NCBI GenBank assembly: GCA_018004935.1
Contig: JAGNBF010000053.1
Location: 1 to 50,577, forward strand
Origin: Chloroflexota bacterium
GTDB lineage: Bacteria; Chloroflexota; Anaerolineae; Promineifilales; Promineifilaceae
DNA length: 50,577 bases
Reading direction: 5' to 3'
A program made the position numbers and the translations under genes. A model generated the notes under the pieces. It was given only the letters and a program-made list of their open reading frames with translations, made no database searches and was not told the DNA's origin. Shown in pieces: positions 8,896-27,895 of this stretch. Positions within the stretch are counted from its first letter, which is position 1, and every line of letters begins with the position of its first letter.

Positions 8896-9474
8896 ACCTA
8901 TTGACCTCGTTGAGTGAATTTACCGCGGCCGCGAACCTGAATTATTCACGGTGATGTTAGCCCGTCCGCGGCCGCATGTTCCTATTCTACTTTCCCCCTA
9001 TTTAGAATCTCTAAAGAGATTGTTAAGAAAATGTTTAGGCTCAAGGATTAGATAACCTACCGCGCCGAGAAAAGTTCCCCGCCCCTGGGGGCGGGGTTAG
9101 GGGTGGGAGTTTTCGGGGACAAACAGAGGCTGGCCCGGGCTTTTAGCTCGCAGGGCTTCGTATGTTTAGCCCGGCGGGTTGACCACCGGGTGGGGTAACT
9201 GAACGCTTATGCCCTGTTTGTGAAAAACATCACAATATTGTAGAAAACCATCACCCTTTTTGCGTGATCTTCATCACTCTCACCTACTCCTCTAAATGCC
9301 CTACTCTAAACACAACCACGACAGCCCATGGCGTGGTGCATTGATAGATCAACTCTGACAATTTTTCGTGCCAACACCCACATTCTTACGTTACCTCGTT
9401 GCCCGTCAACAGTAGCTGTTTCTGTTCGCTACCCTCAATTACTGTTCACAGACAACTCTGCTCAGGAGGCCCTT
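8896..9474. other. Divergent intergenic region before the lipid locus
   Basis: It contains two intergenic GCGGCCGC octamers 43 bp apart (8925, 8968), a copy of the GC-rich module at about 9062-9110 whose hairpin part is mostly lost, and a palindromic segment at about 9150-9200 (AGCCCGGCGGGTT...). An open frame from 9328 runs into the dehydrogenase but has no ribosome site and a composition unlike the gene, so it is treated as noncoding. Confidence 0.65.
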
Positions 9475-11109
<1,635 letters not shown>

Positions 11110-11111
11110 TG

Positions 11112-11205
11112 GTTATTAGTGTATGGGTGTATTAGTGTATTAGTGTATTGGTATCCTCGATAAATATACCAATACACCAATACACCAATATACCAATATA
11201 CCAAC
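11112..11205. repeat. Octamer repeats arranged as a long inverted repeat
   Basis: The left half is built of GTGTATTAG/GTGTATTGG units and the right half of ACCAATACACC and ACCAATATACC units, complementary to each other around a short loop (CTCGATAAA). The transcript could fold into a stem of roughly 35-40 bp. The CAGGAGTT ribosome site of the megasynthase lies immediately downstream. Confidence 0.88.
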
Positions 11206-11224
11206 AACTCTTCAGGAGTTACCC

Positions 11225-20086
<8,862 letters not shown>

Positions 20087-20130
20087 AGAAGAAGTGTATT
20101 GGTGTATTGGTGTATTGGTGTAGTTTACTC
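20087..20130. repeat. Octamer repeat tract after the megasynthase
   Basis: Several GTGTATTG units follow the stop codon, beginning AAGAAGTGTATTGG, which is also how the spacer after the biotin carboxylase gene begins. Confidence 0.8.
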
Positions 20131-20133
20131 AAT

Positions 20134-20218
20134 ACTGGAGTTTAGAGCGGGGAGGAGAGAGCAAGAGGAAATTACTCTGGAAAACCCTCTAGCTCTAGCC
20201 CTGAACGCTAAACTCAAG
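20134..20218. mobile_element. Palindromic 85-bp MITE-like element, copy 1
   Basis: It starts ACTGGAGTTTAGAGC and ends GCTAAACTCAAG, giving terminal inverted repeats around GAGTTTAG/CTAAACTC with a purine-rich AGAGAGCAAGAGGAAATTACTC-like centre. A second copy lies at 26691-26773. It has no coding capacity; mobility is inferred from the two copies and terminal symmetry. Confidence 0.65.
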
Positions 20219-20279
20219 ACAATATACCATTCACCACCCTTTCCCTAATGAACCTTATCAACTTTATCGCCTGACTTAC

Positions 20280-20424
20280 GGCAGGGCTATTCTGTGATCT
20301 ATAGCTTTCAAGAAAAAGATTTTGGGTTCGTAGTAACCGCTTTAGCGGTCCCACGCTGGACGGCTAAAGCCGTTACTACCAACCAACCCCAAATGATTTT
20401 CTGAACATTTATAGTAGCCCTGCC
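20280..20424. repeat. Large imperfect palindrome upstream of the PPTase gene
   Basis: Outer arms GGCAGGGCTA (20280-20289) and TAGCCCTGCC (20415-20424) enclose further complementary blocks: GATTTTGGG against CCCAAATGATTTT, GTAGTAAC (20330-20337) against GTTACTAC (20372-20379), and small hairpins CCGCTTTAGCGG and CGGCTAAAGCCG. It ends 15 bp before the PPTase start and only just leaves the ribosome site free, so folding could affect its expression. Confidence 0.75.
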
Positions 20425-20439
20425 ATAGGAAGTTTAATC

Positions 20440-21195
20440 ATGGGCACACTACCTGTTGCCTGGCTCATACAATCTGCCGCCACGCACCCTGACCTGGAGC
20501 GAGGTATTCCCCCATCAGGGTTGTTAAGTGCTATTGAATGGGAAAAGTTTGAGCAATTGACCACGGAGAAACGCAAACGGGATTGGCTTTGCGGCCGCTG
20601 GACGGCCAAATTGCTCCTGCAAAGTTTGTACCGGGAAAGAAATGGGGAAACCGTCCCATTGGATTCCTTCAGTATCACCAATAATGCCGATGGTGTCCCC
20701 CGTGTTACCGGCTATTGGTCTCTGGCCAAAGGGTACTCCTTCTCCCTCAGTCATAGCCACGACCATGCTTTCTGTGCCGCTATCGAACGCCCTCACTGTC
20801 CCATCGGTGCCGACCTGGAACGAATTGAGGCACGGGTGAATGGGTTTGTAGATGATTATTTCACGGTTGAAGAACAAAAACGTGTGGCTTCCTTTGGGCA
20901 AGACATAGGCCAGGCCGAATTTCCGGCCCGGTATGCACCACGTACCACGTTCATCAACGCCGTCTGGAGTGCCAAAGAAGCGGTGCTCAAGGCCTTACAC
21001 CTGGGGTTGAGTGTGGATACGCGGGCGGTGGAATGCCTGATCGAGCCATTTATCGCGCCGCCAACCGATTGGACGCCGTTTTCCATCCAATGCGATAACA
21101 GCCGTCTGCCCCACCCGGCCCCAGACCTGAATGGTTGGTGGCAGGTCAAAGAAGATTTTGTTTTGACCGTCGCCGTGGGAATACCTAAAAAATGA
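20440..21195 (+). CDS. Sfp-type 4'-phosphopantetheinyl transferase
   Basis: This 251-residue enzyme transfers phosphopantetheine from CoA to carrier-protein domains; its natural client here should be the four ACPs of the megasynthase upstream. The two diagnostic motifs are present: GADLERIE (metal-binding Asp and Glu) and WSAKEAVLKAL. An upstream FSLSHSHDHAFCAA segment matches the conserved His-containing substrate region. Length fits the Sfp/AcpT group, with an N-terminal half related to the C-terminal half. AGGAAG precedes the ATG. The next gene begins 17 bp downstream, so the two are probably co-transcribed. What is open is whether it modifies the Thr-containing ACPs described above. Confidence 0.92.
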   Translation: MGTLPVAWLIQSAATHPDLERGIPPSGLLSAIEWEKFEQLTTEKRKRDWLCGRWTAKLLLQSLYRERNGETVPLDSFSITNNADGVPRVTGYWSLAKGYSFSLSHSHDHAFCAAIERPHCPIGADLERIEARVNGFVDDYFTVEEQKRVASFGQDIGQAEFPARYAPRTTFINAVWSAKEAVLKALHLGLSVDTRAVECLIEPFIAPPTDWTPFSIQCDNSRLPHPAPDLNGWWQVKEDFVLTVAVGIPKK

Positions 21196-21212
21196 AGCCG
21201 TTTTGAGGAATT

Positions 21213-22406
21213 ATGAAAAAAGTGTTGCGCGGTGTGCTTCTGTTTGTCATGGGATTGGTGGGATTGTGCCTGCTGAGTGCCGTTATCCTCGCGCTCAGCA
21301 ACCGCAATTTGCCCACCTATTCCCAGGTGACAGATCATCTCACCGCTGAGAGCAAAGCCCATCTGGCTGAGGTGATGCAACTGCGGCAAAGCGTGGGGGA
21401 TGAGGTCTGGCCCGGTTGGGGCGAGGCGGATGTGCCCATTATCGTTTACAACGAGGAATATGCGTTCCTGGTAGGCTACGCCGATCCGCCGGATGGGTGG
21501 CTACGAATGCCCCAGGAAGAAGCGCGGGGCGGCCCCTGGGAACGGGTTCCTGAGGATGATTTCTTTGGCACAGCCTATTACCGCCAACCGCTACCCGATC
21601 CGGAAATCACACCGGAAAACTTCACGGTCAAGGTTGGGGAACGGTGGGTGGCAACGATGTGGACGCGAGAGTATGCCGAAATTGCTTTCTATCAGGACTT
21701 CCAGGCCAGTTTACCCCCGTTTCTGGCGGCCATTTTCCCCTACCGGTTTATGTGGAATCTGATTTTGGGTGAGACGGACACCTATTTGGCCGGGTTGGAG
21801 CACGAATCGTTCCATGTTTTCCAGGGCACGGTGGTCCCGGAACGGCTCGCGGCCGCAGAGTTTGCCAACCAATTCAACAGCCAATACCCCTGGGATGATG
21901 CCACTTCCGAGGCGGCCTGGCAGGCAGAAGTAGATTTACTTCAGGCGGCTGTAAGAACAGAAACAGATGAAGAAGCGGCCGCGTTGGTACAACAATTCCT
22001 CACCCAACGAGATGAACGCCGGGCCACACTGGGGCTGAGTGACGATCTAATCACCTTTGAACAGCAACGGGAATGGCTGGAAGGGTTAGCCAAATATGCC
22101 GAAGTGACCATTGGCCAGGTCGCGGCCGCGTCTCCCACCTACACCCCTCGGCCCGAACTCGCCGCTGACGAGGATTTCCACGCCTATACCACGCGGGAAC
22201 GGTACTGGTCAGGGCAGGTGGGCGAGATAGGGAGATTAAGCGGCCGCGAAGGAGACACCCGTTTCTATTACACCGGCATGGCCCAGGCCATCCTGCTGGA
22301 TCGCCTTTTGCCAGACTGGAAAGAGCGGGCTTTTGACCCCGACCTGATGCTCGAAGACCTGCTCCGGGAAGCGGTCAGGCGGACGGATGGTGTATTGGTG
22401 TATTAG
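21213..22406 (+). CDS. Signal-anchored putative zinc metallopeptidase, unknown family
   Basis: This 397-residue protein has an N-terminal membrane helix (residues 8-28, VLLFVMGLVGLCLLSAVIL) and a large extracytoplasmic part. At about residues 194-199 it has LEHESFHVFQG, an HExxH zinc site; a Glu in EWLEGLAKYAE (about residue 290) is a plausible third ligand, as in gluzincins. Trp- and Tyr-rich segments follow (ERYWSGQVGE, TRFYYTGMAQAILLDRLLPDW). I recognise no named family. GAGGA precedes the ATG and it lies 17 bp after the PPTase gene, so it is likely part of the lipid operon. The last codons (DGVLVY and stop) lie inside the GTGTATTG octamer repeat, meaning the repeat supplies the natural C-terminus. 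Protease activity is inferred from the motif only. Confidence 0.65.
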   Translation: MKKVLRGVLLFVMGLVGLCLLSAVILALSNRNLPTYSQVTDHLTAESKAHLAEVMQLRQSVGDEVWPGWGEADVPIIVYNEEYAFLVGYADPPDGWLRMPQEEARGGPWERVPEDDFFGTAYYRQPLPDPEITPENFTVKVGERWVATMWTREYAEIAFYQDFQASLPPFLAAIFPYRFMWNLILGETDTYLAGLEHESFHVFQGTVVPERLAAAEFANQFNSQYPWDDATSEAAWQAEVDLLQAAVRTETDEEAAALVQQFLTQRDERRATLGLSDDLITFEQQREWLEGLAKYAEVTIGQVAAASPTYTPRPELAADEDFHAYTTRERYWSGQVGEIGRLSGREGDTRFYYTGMAQAILLDRLLPDWKERAFDPDLMLEDLLREAVRRTDGVLVY

Positions 22407-22500
22407 TTATTGGTTATTAAGTTATTCGCTCTGTTAATAACCAATATACCAATGTACTGACATACTGATACACCAATATACTAATACACCAATACACTAG
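22385..22500. repeat. Octamer inverted repeat, metallopeptidase-ZIP spacer
   Basis: GTGTATTG/GTTATTGG units, which start inside the preceding gene, face ACCAATATACC, CACCAATA and CACTAATA-like units in the right half. The arrangement is the same as in the other spacers of the locus. Confidence 0.85.
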
Positions 22501-22511
22501 CATCTCATCCC

Positions 22512-23333
22512 ATGACCGTCATCACCACCTGGTTTACTACGCTTAATCCCATCGTTCAAGCCCTTTTCGCCACCGGGTTTACCTGGTTCGTCACCGCTTT
22601 AGGGGCTTCAGCCGTCTTCCTTTTCAAAACGATCAACCAAAAAGTGCTGGATGGCATGTTGGGTTTTGCCGCCGGGGTGATGATCGCCGCCAGCTATTGG
22701 TCCCTTTTGGCCCCGGCTATTGAGATGGCCGAAGCCAACCACGTTCCCGCCTGGATTCCGGCGACCAGCGGTTTTTTGCTCGGCGGCCTGTTTTTGCGGG
22801 CGGTGGACTGGGTGTTGCCCCATCTGCACATGGGTTTGCCCCCGGAGCAGGCGGAAGGGTTTCATACCCAGTGGCGCAAGAGCATTTTGTTGGTGCTGGC
22901 GATTACCTTGCACAACATTCCGGAAGGGTTGGCGGTGGGTGTGGCTTTCGGCGCGGCCGCGGCTCATCTCCCGGCGGCAACGCTGGCAGGGGCAATGGTT
23001 CTGGCTCTAGGCATCGGCATCCAGAACTTTCCCGAAGGGATGGCCGTCTCCGTCCCCCTACGCCGGGAAGGGTTATCCCGAATCCGTAGTTTTTGGTTCG
23101 GACAACTCTCCGGCATCGTCGAAGTAGCCGCCGGGGTGATCGGGGCCTGGGCCGTTTTATCCGTGCAGACCCTCTTACCTTACGCTCTGGCCTTCGCCGC
23201 CGGAGCCATGATTTTTGTCGTTGTTGAAGATTTAATCCCGGAATCACAGTTGCGGAAAAACACCGACATCGCCACGATGGGAGCCATGCTCGGTTTCGCC
23301 CTGATGATGACGTTGGATGTGGCGTTAGGGTAG
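22512..23333 (+). CDS. ZIP-family divalent metal transporter (GufA/ZIP11-like)
   Basis: This 273-residue inner-membrane protein has about eight hydrophobic segments and imports Zn2+ or related divalent metals in its family. The two binuclear-site motifs are visible: [14 protein letters not shown] in helix 4 and [11 protein letters not shown] in helix 5, where Gln-Asn in place of His-Asn marks the GufA/ZIP11 branch. A shorter-than-usual loop between helices 3 and 4 ([15 protein letters not shown]) holds several His residues. The start at 22512 lacks a clear ribosome site. It is embedded in the lipid locus right after a putative zinc metallopeptidase, which could be its client. Confidence 0.9.
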   Translation: MTVITTWFTTLNPIVQALFATGFTWFVTALGASAVFLFKTINQKVLDGMLGFAAGVMIAASYWSLLAPAIEMAEANHVPAWIPATSGFLLGGLFLRAVDWVLPHLHMGLPPEQAEGFHTQWRKSILLVLAITLHNIPEGLAVGVAFGAAAAHLPAATLAGAMVLALGIGIQNFPEGMAVSVPLRREGLSRIRSFWFGQLSGIVEVAAGVIGAWAVLSVQTLLPYALAFAAGAMIFVVVEDLIPESQLRKNTDIATMGAMLGFALMMTLDVALG

Positions 23334-23460
23334 TTATTGGTTATTGGTATATTGGTATATTGGTATATTGGTGAAACCAATACACTAATACACCAATATA
23401 CTAATACACCAATACACTAATACACCAATACACTAATACACCAATACACTAATACACCTT
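23334..23460. repeat. Octamer inverted repeat, ZIP-carboxyltransferase spacer
   Basis: The spacer starts with GTTATTGG and GTATATTG units and, after the short loop GTGAAACC, consists of nine or ten CACTAATA/CACCAATA octamers. It is almost pure repeat and ends just before the AGGAAA ribosome site. Confidence 0.9.
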
Positions 23461-23472
23461 TTAGGAAATCGT

Positions 23473-25017
23473 ATGAAAACAATGGAATTTTACCGGCAAG
23501 ATTTGCGCCAGCGGAAGGAGATTTCGTTGGGCACGGCTAAAGAGGCCGAGACACAACACAAAAAAGGGCGGTTGACGGCACGGGAGCGCATCAATCAGCT
23601 CTTTGATCCGGGCACGTTTACGGAGATTGATGCGTTGGTACAACCTCGTTACGACAACTACCTGGGGGGGAAGGAGTCGCGCTATGGGGATGGGGTCGTT
23701 ACCGGCTTTGGCCTGGTTAATGGACGGCAGGTGATGGCGGCCGCGCAAGACATCGCCGTGATGGGTGGGTCGCTGGGGGAGATGCACGCCAACAAAATCG
23801 TCAAGGTGATGCGGATGGCTCTGGAGTATGGTTGCCCCTTCGTCGCCATGAACGATTCCGGTGGGGCGCGGATTCAGGAAGGGGTGGATAGCCTGGGCGG
23901 TTATGCCCGCATTTTCGACGCCAACTGCGAAGCCTCTGGGGTGATTCCCCAAATTTCCGTCATTTTGGGGCCATGCGCCGGGGGAGCCGTCTATTCGCCT
24001 GCGTTGACCGACTTCGTGTTTATGACGGAGAACAGCTACATGTTCATCACGGGGCCGGATGTGGTACGGGCGGTCATGCAGGAGAATGTGAGCCTGGAAG
24101 AGCTGGGCGGTGGCCTGATTCACAGCCAGGAAAGTGGCGTGGCCCATTTCCTGACCAAAGATGATCAGGAATGTTTGGACCGGGTGCGGCAATTGCTCAC
24201 CTACCTGCCCGCCAACAACAAAGAAGACCCGCCTTATGTGCGGCCGCATGACGACCCCGACCGCCGTTGTCCCGAACTGGAGCAAATCGTCCCCACCGAC
24301 CCCCACAAACCGTATGACGTGCGCCAGGTGATTGCCAGCATTGTGGACGATGGCCGCTTCTTCGAGGTGCATAGCCTGTGGGCGGAAAACATGGTGGTCG
24401 GGTTTGCCCGGCTCAACGGTTGGGTCGTCGGTATCGTCGCCAATCAACCGATGGTACTGGCGGGTTGTATTGACATCAAAGCCTCGATTAAAACCACCCA
24501 CTTCATTCGCATTTGCGACGCTTACAACATTCCCATCATCACCCTGCAAGATGTGCCTGGTTTCCTGCCGGGCAGGGATCAGGAGTATGGTGGCATCATC
24601 CGCAATGGGGCGCGGATGATTTACGCCTACAGTGAGGCCACTGTGCCCAAGCTGATGGTGATTTTGCGCAAGAGTTACGGCGGGGCATATTGCGTGATGA
24701 GCAGTAAAGGGTTACGGGGCGATTTGCTTTATGCCTGGCCCAATGCGGAAATCGCGGTGATGGGGGCAGAAGGGGCGGTCAACATTTTGTTTCGTAATGA
24801 GATCAAGCAGGCTGAGGACGCGGCCGCACGCCGCACCGAACTGGTCGAAGATTACGAAAAACGGTTTAACAATCCCTACGTCGCGGCCGCGCGTGGCCTC
24901 ATTGACGATGTGATCGAACCCCGTGACACCCGGCGCATCCTCATCAAAAGCCTGGAACTCACCCTGTCCAAACGGGAAAACCACGTGCCGCGCAAGCACG
25001 GCATTTCGCCGATGTAA
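23473..25017 (+). CDS. Acyl-CoA carboxylase carboxyltransferase subunit (PccB/AccD-like)
   Basis: This 514-residue subunit moves CO2 from carboxybiotin to an acyl-CoA. It has the two crotonase-like halves of the family: the N half with MNDSGGARIQEGVDSLGGY and ILGPCAGGAVYSPAL, and the C half with VPGFLPGRDQE and GGAYCVMSSKGLRGD. Length is typical of PccB. At the position of the substrate-selecting Asp of propionyl-CoA carboxylase (GGAYDVM) this protein has Cys, which argues against propionyl-CoA and would fit acetyl-CoA or another acyl group. That fits the malonyl-type AT of the megasynthase. It is followed by biotin carboxylase and biotin carrier genes on the same strand. AGGAAA precedes the ATG. 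Confidence 0.93.
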   Translation: MKTMEFYRQDLRQRKEISLGTAKEAETQHKKGRLTARERINQLFDPGTFTEIDALVQPRYDNYLGGKESRYGDGVVTGFGLVNGRQVMAAAQDIAVMGGSLGEMHANKIVKVMRMALEYGCPFVAMNDSGGARIQEGVDSLGGYARIFDANCEASGVIPQISVILGPCAGGAVYSPALTDFVFMTENSYMFITGPDVVRAVMQENVSLEELGGGLIHSQESGVAHFLTKDDQECLDRVRQLLTYLPANNKEDPPYVRPHDDPDRRCPELEQIVPTDPHKPYDVRQVIASIVDDGRFFEVHSLWAENMVVGFARLNGWVVGIVANQPMVLAGCIDIKASIKTTHFIRICDAYNIPIITLQDVPGFLPGRDQEYGGIIRNGARMIYAYSEATVPKLMVILRKSYGGAYCVMSSKGLRGDLLYAWPNAEIAVMGAEGAVNILFRNEIKQAEDAAARRTELVEDYEKRFNNPYVAAARGLIDDVIEPRDTRRILIKSLELTLSKRENHVPRKHGISPM

Positions 25018-25185
25018 TAGTTAGTGTATTGGTGTATTAGTGTATTAGTGTATTAGTGTATTAGTGTATTAGTGTATTGGTGTATTGGTCATCGGTTATT
25101 ATTAGTTTATTCAATATACCAATATACCAATATACCAATATACAAATATACCGATACACCAATACACCAATACACCAAGAGAATC
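25018..25185. repeat. Octamer inverted repeat, carboxyltransferase-biotin carboxylase spacer
   Basis: Eight or so GTGTATTA/GTGTATTG octamers are followed by a loop (GTTATTATTAGTTTATTC) and then ACCAATATACC, then CACCAATA units. The two halves are complementary over more than 50 bp with mismatches. The whole spacer is repeat. Confidence 0.9.
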
Positions 25186-25189
25186 CACG

Positions 25190-26671
25190 ATGTTCACCAA
25201 AATCCTCATCGCCAATCGCGGGGAAATCGCTGTCCGGATCGTTCGTGCCTGTCGGGAGATGGGCATTGCGACGGTGGCTCTCTATGAGGCATCAGACAAA
25301 AGCTCTATGCACATCCGCCTGGCCGACGAATGTATACAGCTCGATTCCCCGGCCGACTTTTTTGATTCGGCCAAACTGATCGCCATTGCCCAGGAGCGGC
25401 AGGCCCAGGCCATTCATCCCGGTTATGGCTTCCTGGCGGAAGAAGCCAGTTTTATCAGGGCGTGTGACGCGGCCGCGATCACCTTCATCGGCCCCCCTGC
25501 CACCGTCGTCGAGCGGGTTCGTAACAAAATTGGGGCTTTAGAAGAAGCCAAAGCCGCCGGTTATCCCACCATCGCCCATTCGGAGATACCCTTCACGGAA
25601 CATGAATATGAAGCGTTGACCCAAACAGCGGCCCAGATGGGTTATCCTTTGGTGGTGAAATCATGTCGGGGCGGCCGCGGGGCCGGGGAACGCCTCGTCC
25701 ATAGCCCAGACAAATTGGCCGAAACGGTGCGCCGCGCCCAGGCCGAAGCCCAGGCCGTCTTCGGCCACAAACAGGTGTACCTGGAAAAAGCCCTCTTGCC
25801 CGCGCATCAGGTCAATGTGCAGATTCTGGGTGACGGTTATGGCAACCTCATTCACCTGGGAGAACGGGAAGGGTCATTACAAGTGGGCAGTCGCAAACTC
25901 CTGGAAGAGTCACCTGCACCGTGTCTTGACGAAAGGCAACGCCAGCAGTTATGGCAAACAGCGCTGGAATTAGGGCGTTTGTTTAATTACCAGAATGTGG
26001 GCACAGTAGAATTCCTCGTAGACAAAGAGGGCAACTTTTACTTCACCGAATTCAAATCCCGACTCCAGGTGGAACATCCCATCACCGAAGCCCGTACCCG
26101 CATCAACCTGGTACGGGAACAGATACGGTTGGCCGCCGGGGAACCTCTGGCCTGGAAACAAGAAGATATTCACTTCCAGGGCCATGCGATGTTAGCCCGC
26201 ATCAATGCCGAAGACCCCTGGAATCATTATCTGCCCAGCCCTGGTCACTTACAGCGGGTACGGTGGCCTGGGGGTCATGGGGTACGGGTAGACACCTATG
26301 TACAATGTGGTTCCGATGTACCGGCTACCTATGATCCTTTGATCGCCAAACTGACCGCCTGGGGATCAGATCGGCAAATGTGTACGTTGCGTCTCCGTTG
26401 TGCGCTGGAAGATAGCAAACTTATTGGCACACCCACCAATCTGCCCTTTCTGCAACGCATCTTGCATTCGCCCGAATTCCTGGCCGGACAATATGACACT
26501 GAGTTCTTGCATCATCCGTTTACCAGTGATAAACGCTCTGAACTGTATTTCCGAGACCTGGCGGCGATAATGGCGGTGCTGTATCTGCAACAGAATGAAA
26601 CATTCCAGCCGAGCCAGTCCCCCCGGCAGGTGAGCGGCTGGCATCGGGAGAGTCGGCGGTTGCCGCAGTGA
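25190..26671 (+). CDS. Divergent biotin carboxylase-like ATP-grasp protein
   Basis: Biotin carboxylase uses ATP and bicarbonate to carboxylate the biotin carrier. This 493-residue protein has the full fold: ILIANRGEIAVRI, HPGYGFLAE, ATP-grasp core, RLQVEHPITE and INAEDP. By-eye alignment to E. coli AccC shows several active-site substitutions: the His and Glu of RHVEIQ become Gln and Asn, RDCS becomes REGS, the His of RRHQK becomes Ser, and the Asn of EMNTR becomes Lys (EFKSR). Retained are Lys116, Lys159, Lys238, Glu276, Glu288, Arg292 and Arg338 equivalents. The glycine loop is RGGRGAGE, overlapping a GCGGCCGC octamer at 25671. It may be an altered or weak enzyme, or need a second copy elsewhere. 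The frame is intact, and it sits between carboxyltransferase and carrier genes. Confidence 0.85.
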   Translation: MFTKILIANRGEIAVRIVRACREMGIATVALYEASDKSSMHIRLADECIQLDSPADFFDSAKLIAIAQERQAQAIHPGYGFLAEEASFIRACDAAAITFIGPPATVVERVRNKIGALEEAKAAGYPTIAHSEIPFTEHEYEALTQTAAQMGYPLVVKSCRGGRGAGERLVHSPDKLAETVRRAQAEAQAVFGHKQVYLEKALLPAHQVNVQILGDGYGNLIHLGEREGSLQVGSRKLLEESPAPCLDERQRQQLWQTALELGRLFNYQNVGTVEFLVDKEGNFYFTEFKSRLQVEHPITEARTRINLVREQIRLAAGEPLAWKQEDIHFQGHAMLARINAEDPWNHYLPSPGHLQRVRWPGGHGVRVDTYVQCGSDVPATYDPLIAKLTAWGSDRQMCTLRLRCALEDSKLIGTPTNLPFLQRILHSPEFLAGQYDTEFLHHPFTSDKRSELYFRDLAAIMAVLYLQQNETFQPSQSPRQVSGWHRESRRLPQ

Positions 26672-26676
26672 AGAAG

Positions 26677-26850
26677 TGTATTGGTTATTACTGGAGTTTA
26701 GAGCGAGAGGAGAGAGCGAGAGGAAATTACTCTAGCAAACCCTCGATCTCTAGCTCTGAACTCTAAACTCAAGTTATTAGTTATTGGTTATTATGCGTTC
26801 ACCAACACACCAATATACCAATACACTAATAACTAATAACCAACAACCCT
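26677..26850. repeat. Octamer repeats interrupted by palindromic element copy 2
   Basis: GTGTATTGG and GTTATTA units are split by the 83-bp palindromic element at 26691-26773 (second copy of that at 20134-20218). The right half is CACCAATATACCAATACAC and similar units running up to the biotin carrier start. The left and right octamer parts are again complementary. Confidence 0.85.
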
Positions 26851-26858
26851 ATAAAACC

Positions 26859-27356
26859 ATGACCAAACTAATCACAACCATCGAAAACCACACCTATGAA
26901 GTGGATGTGGAGAAAGTAGACGTACACAATGGGGAGTGGCGGGTACGCGTGAACGGCGAACTCTTGACGGTACGTTTGCCTGACGCGGCCGCAAATTTTC
27001 ATGATATTGAGTGGCTGGTGGTACAAGACCGGCCCTACGAAATTGTGTTCGACCCGGAACTCCACTGGCTCAAGGCGTATCGGGGTATTCACCGGGTAGA
27101 CGTAGAGGATCAAGCGGTGGCCGTGGCGCGGCCGCGGAGCGGTGATGGTCGTCTCAAAGCCCCTATCCCTGGCCTCATCACCCGGCTGATGGTGCAACAA
27201 GGGGATAGTGTGGAAGTTGACCAACCGTTGTTGGTACTGGAAGCGATGAAAATGGAGAACGAAATTCGTGCCAGCCGGAGCGGTGTTGTCTCCACCTTAC
27301 ACGTAACCCTGGGCCAAAGCGTCATCCGCAATGAACTATTGGCCGAAATTATGTAG
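26859..27356 (+). CDS. Biotin carboxyl carrier protein (biotinyl domain)
   Basis: This 165-residue carrier shuttles carboxybiotin between the two preceding subunits. The biotinyl domain is residues 92-165 and contains EAMKMENE with the modified Lys, preceded by KAPIPGLI. The first 90 residues (beta-rich, YEVDVEKVDVHNGEWRVRVNG) resemble the N-terminal extension of PccA/MADH-type carriers, which docks the carrier on its carboxyltransferase. I start it at the ATG at 26859: upstream in-frame codons translate only the spacer repeat. This completes a three-gene carboxylase downstream of the megasynthase. Confidence 0.92.
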   Translation: MTKLITTIENHTYEVDVEKVDVHNGEWRVRVNGELLTVRLPDAAANFHDIEWLVVQDRPYEIVFDPELHWLKAYRGIHRVDVEDQAVAVARPRSGDGRLKAPIPGLITRLMVQQGDSVEVDQPLLVLEAMKMENEIRASRSGVVSTLHVTLGQSVIRNELLAEIM

Positions 27357-27895
27357 GGGTCACTCGAAATTAAGTGTTACACATCCTTCTCGGTGGGAAG
27401 GGGCGCTCACCGGTGTGGTTTTTCGGGGTGAACGGGTATCTTCTCAGTAAGGTGTGGTGTCGTTGGTTGAGCCTGTCGAAACCAACGGCCTTCGACAGAC
27501 CCATCCCCCATCCCCTTCCCAGAGAGAAGGGGGGAAATACCAGGCACAGGAGAAAGTTCCCCGCATCCAGTTTTTGGGTCTTCGGGATTTCGTGGGGTAC
27601 GGGCAACCCTTGTGGTTGCCCCACACTGGGCAGGCACAAGGCCAGCCCGTACCTATGGTGTCAACCCCCTGAATTCCCAAAGAGCCTTTTTTAACGATAA
27701 CAGGGTAGGGGAGAAACCTAACGGCGCGGTAGATTAAACATGACTAAAAGCCTATCGCTGTTCCTTTACAACCAGTTGTTTTTTATGGACAAAGCATGTT
27801 GGCATGTGTATATTAAATACGCGCTGTTATGGTGCTAAAAAAGCAGTTTTTTGATTAAATAGTTATAATTATAGTTTTGCTCGGGAAATAACGTG
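27357..27895. repeat. Intergenic region with two dispersed repeat families
   Basis: About 27455-27500 has a GTTGAGCCTGTCGAAACC / CTTCGACAG palindrome related to copies at 31878-31945 and 40453-40518. About 27575-27690 is a copy of a unit of about 110 bp whose centre reads GGGCAGGCACAAGGCCAGCC, also found at 35455-35570 (inverted) and 36538-36660. The last 170 bp before the methyltransferase gene are AT-rich with a TATAAT at 27864 but no good -35 partner. No gene is seen. Confidence 0.75.

Noticed and set aside
9328-9474. N-terminal extension of the acyl-CoA dehydrogenase by 49 residues
   Set aside because: There is no ribosome site at the upstream start, while AGGAGG lies directly before the ATG at 9475, where family similarity begins.
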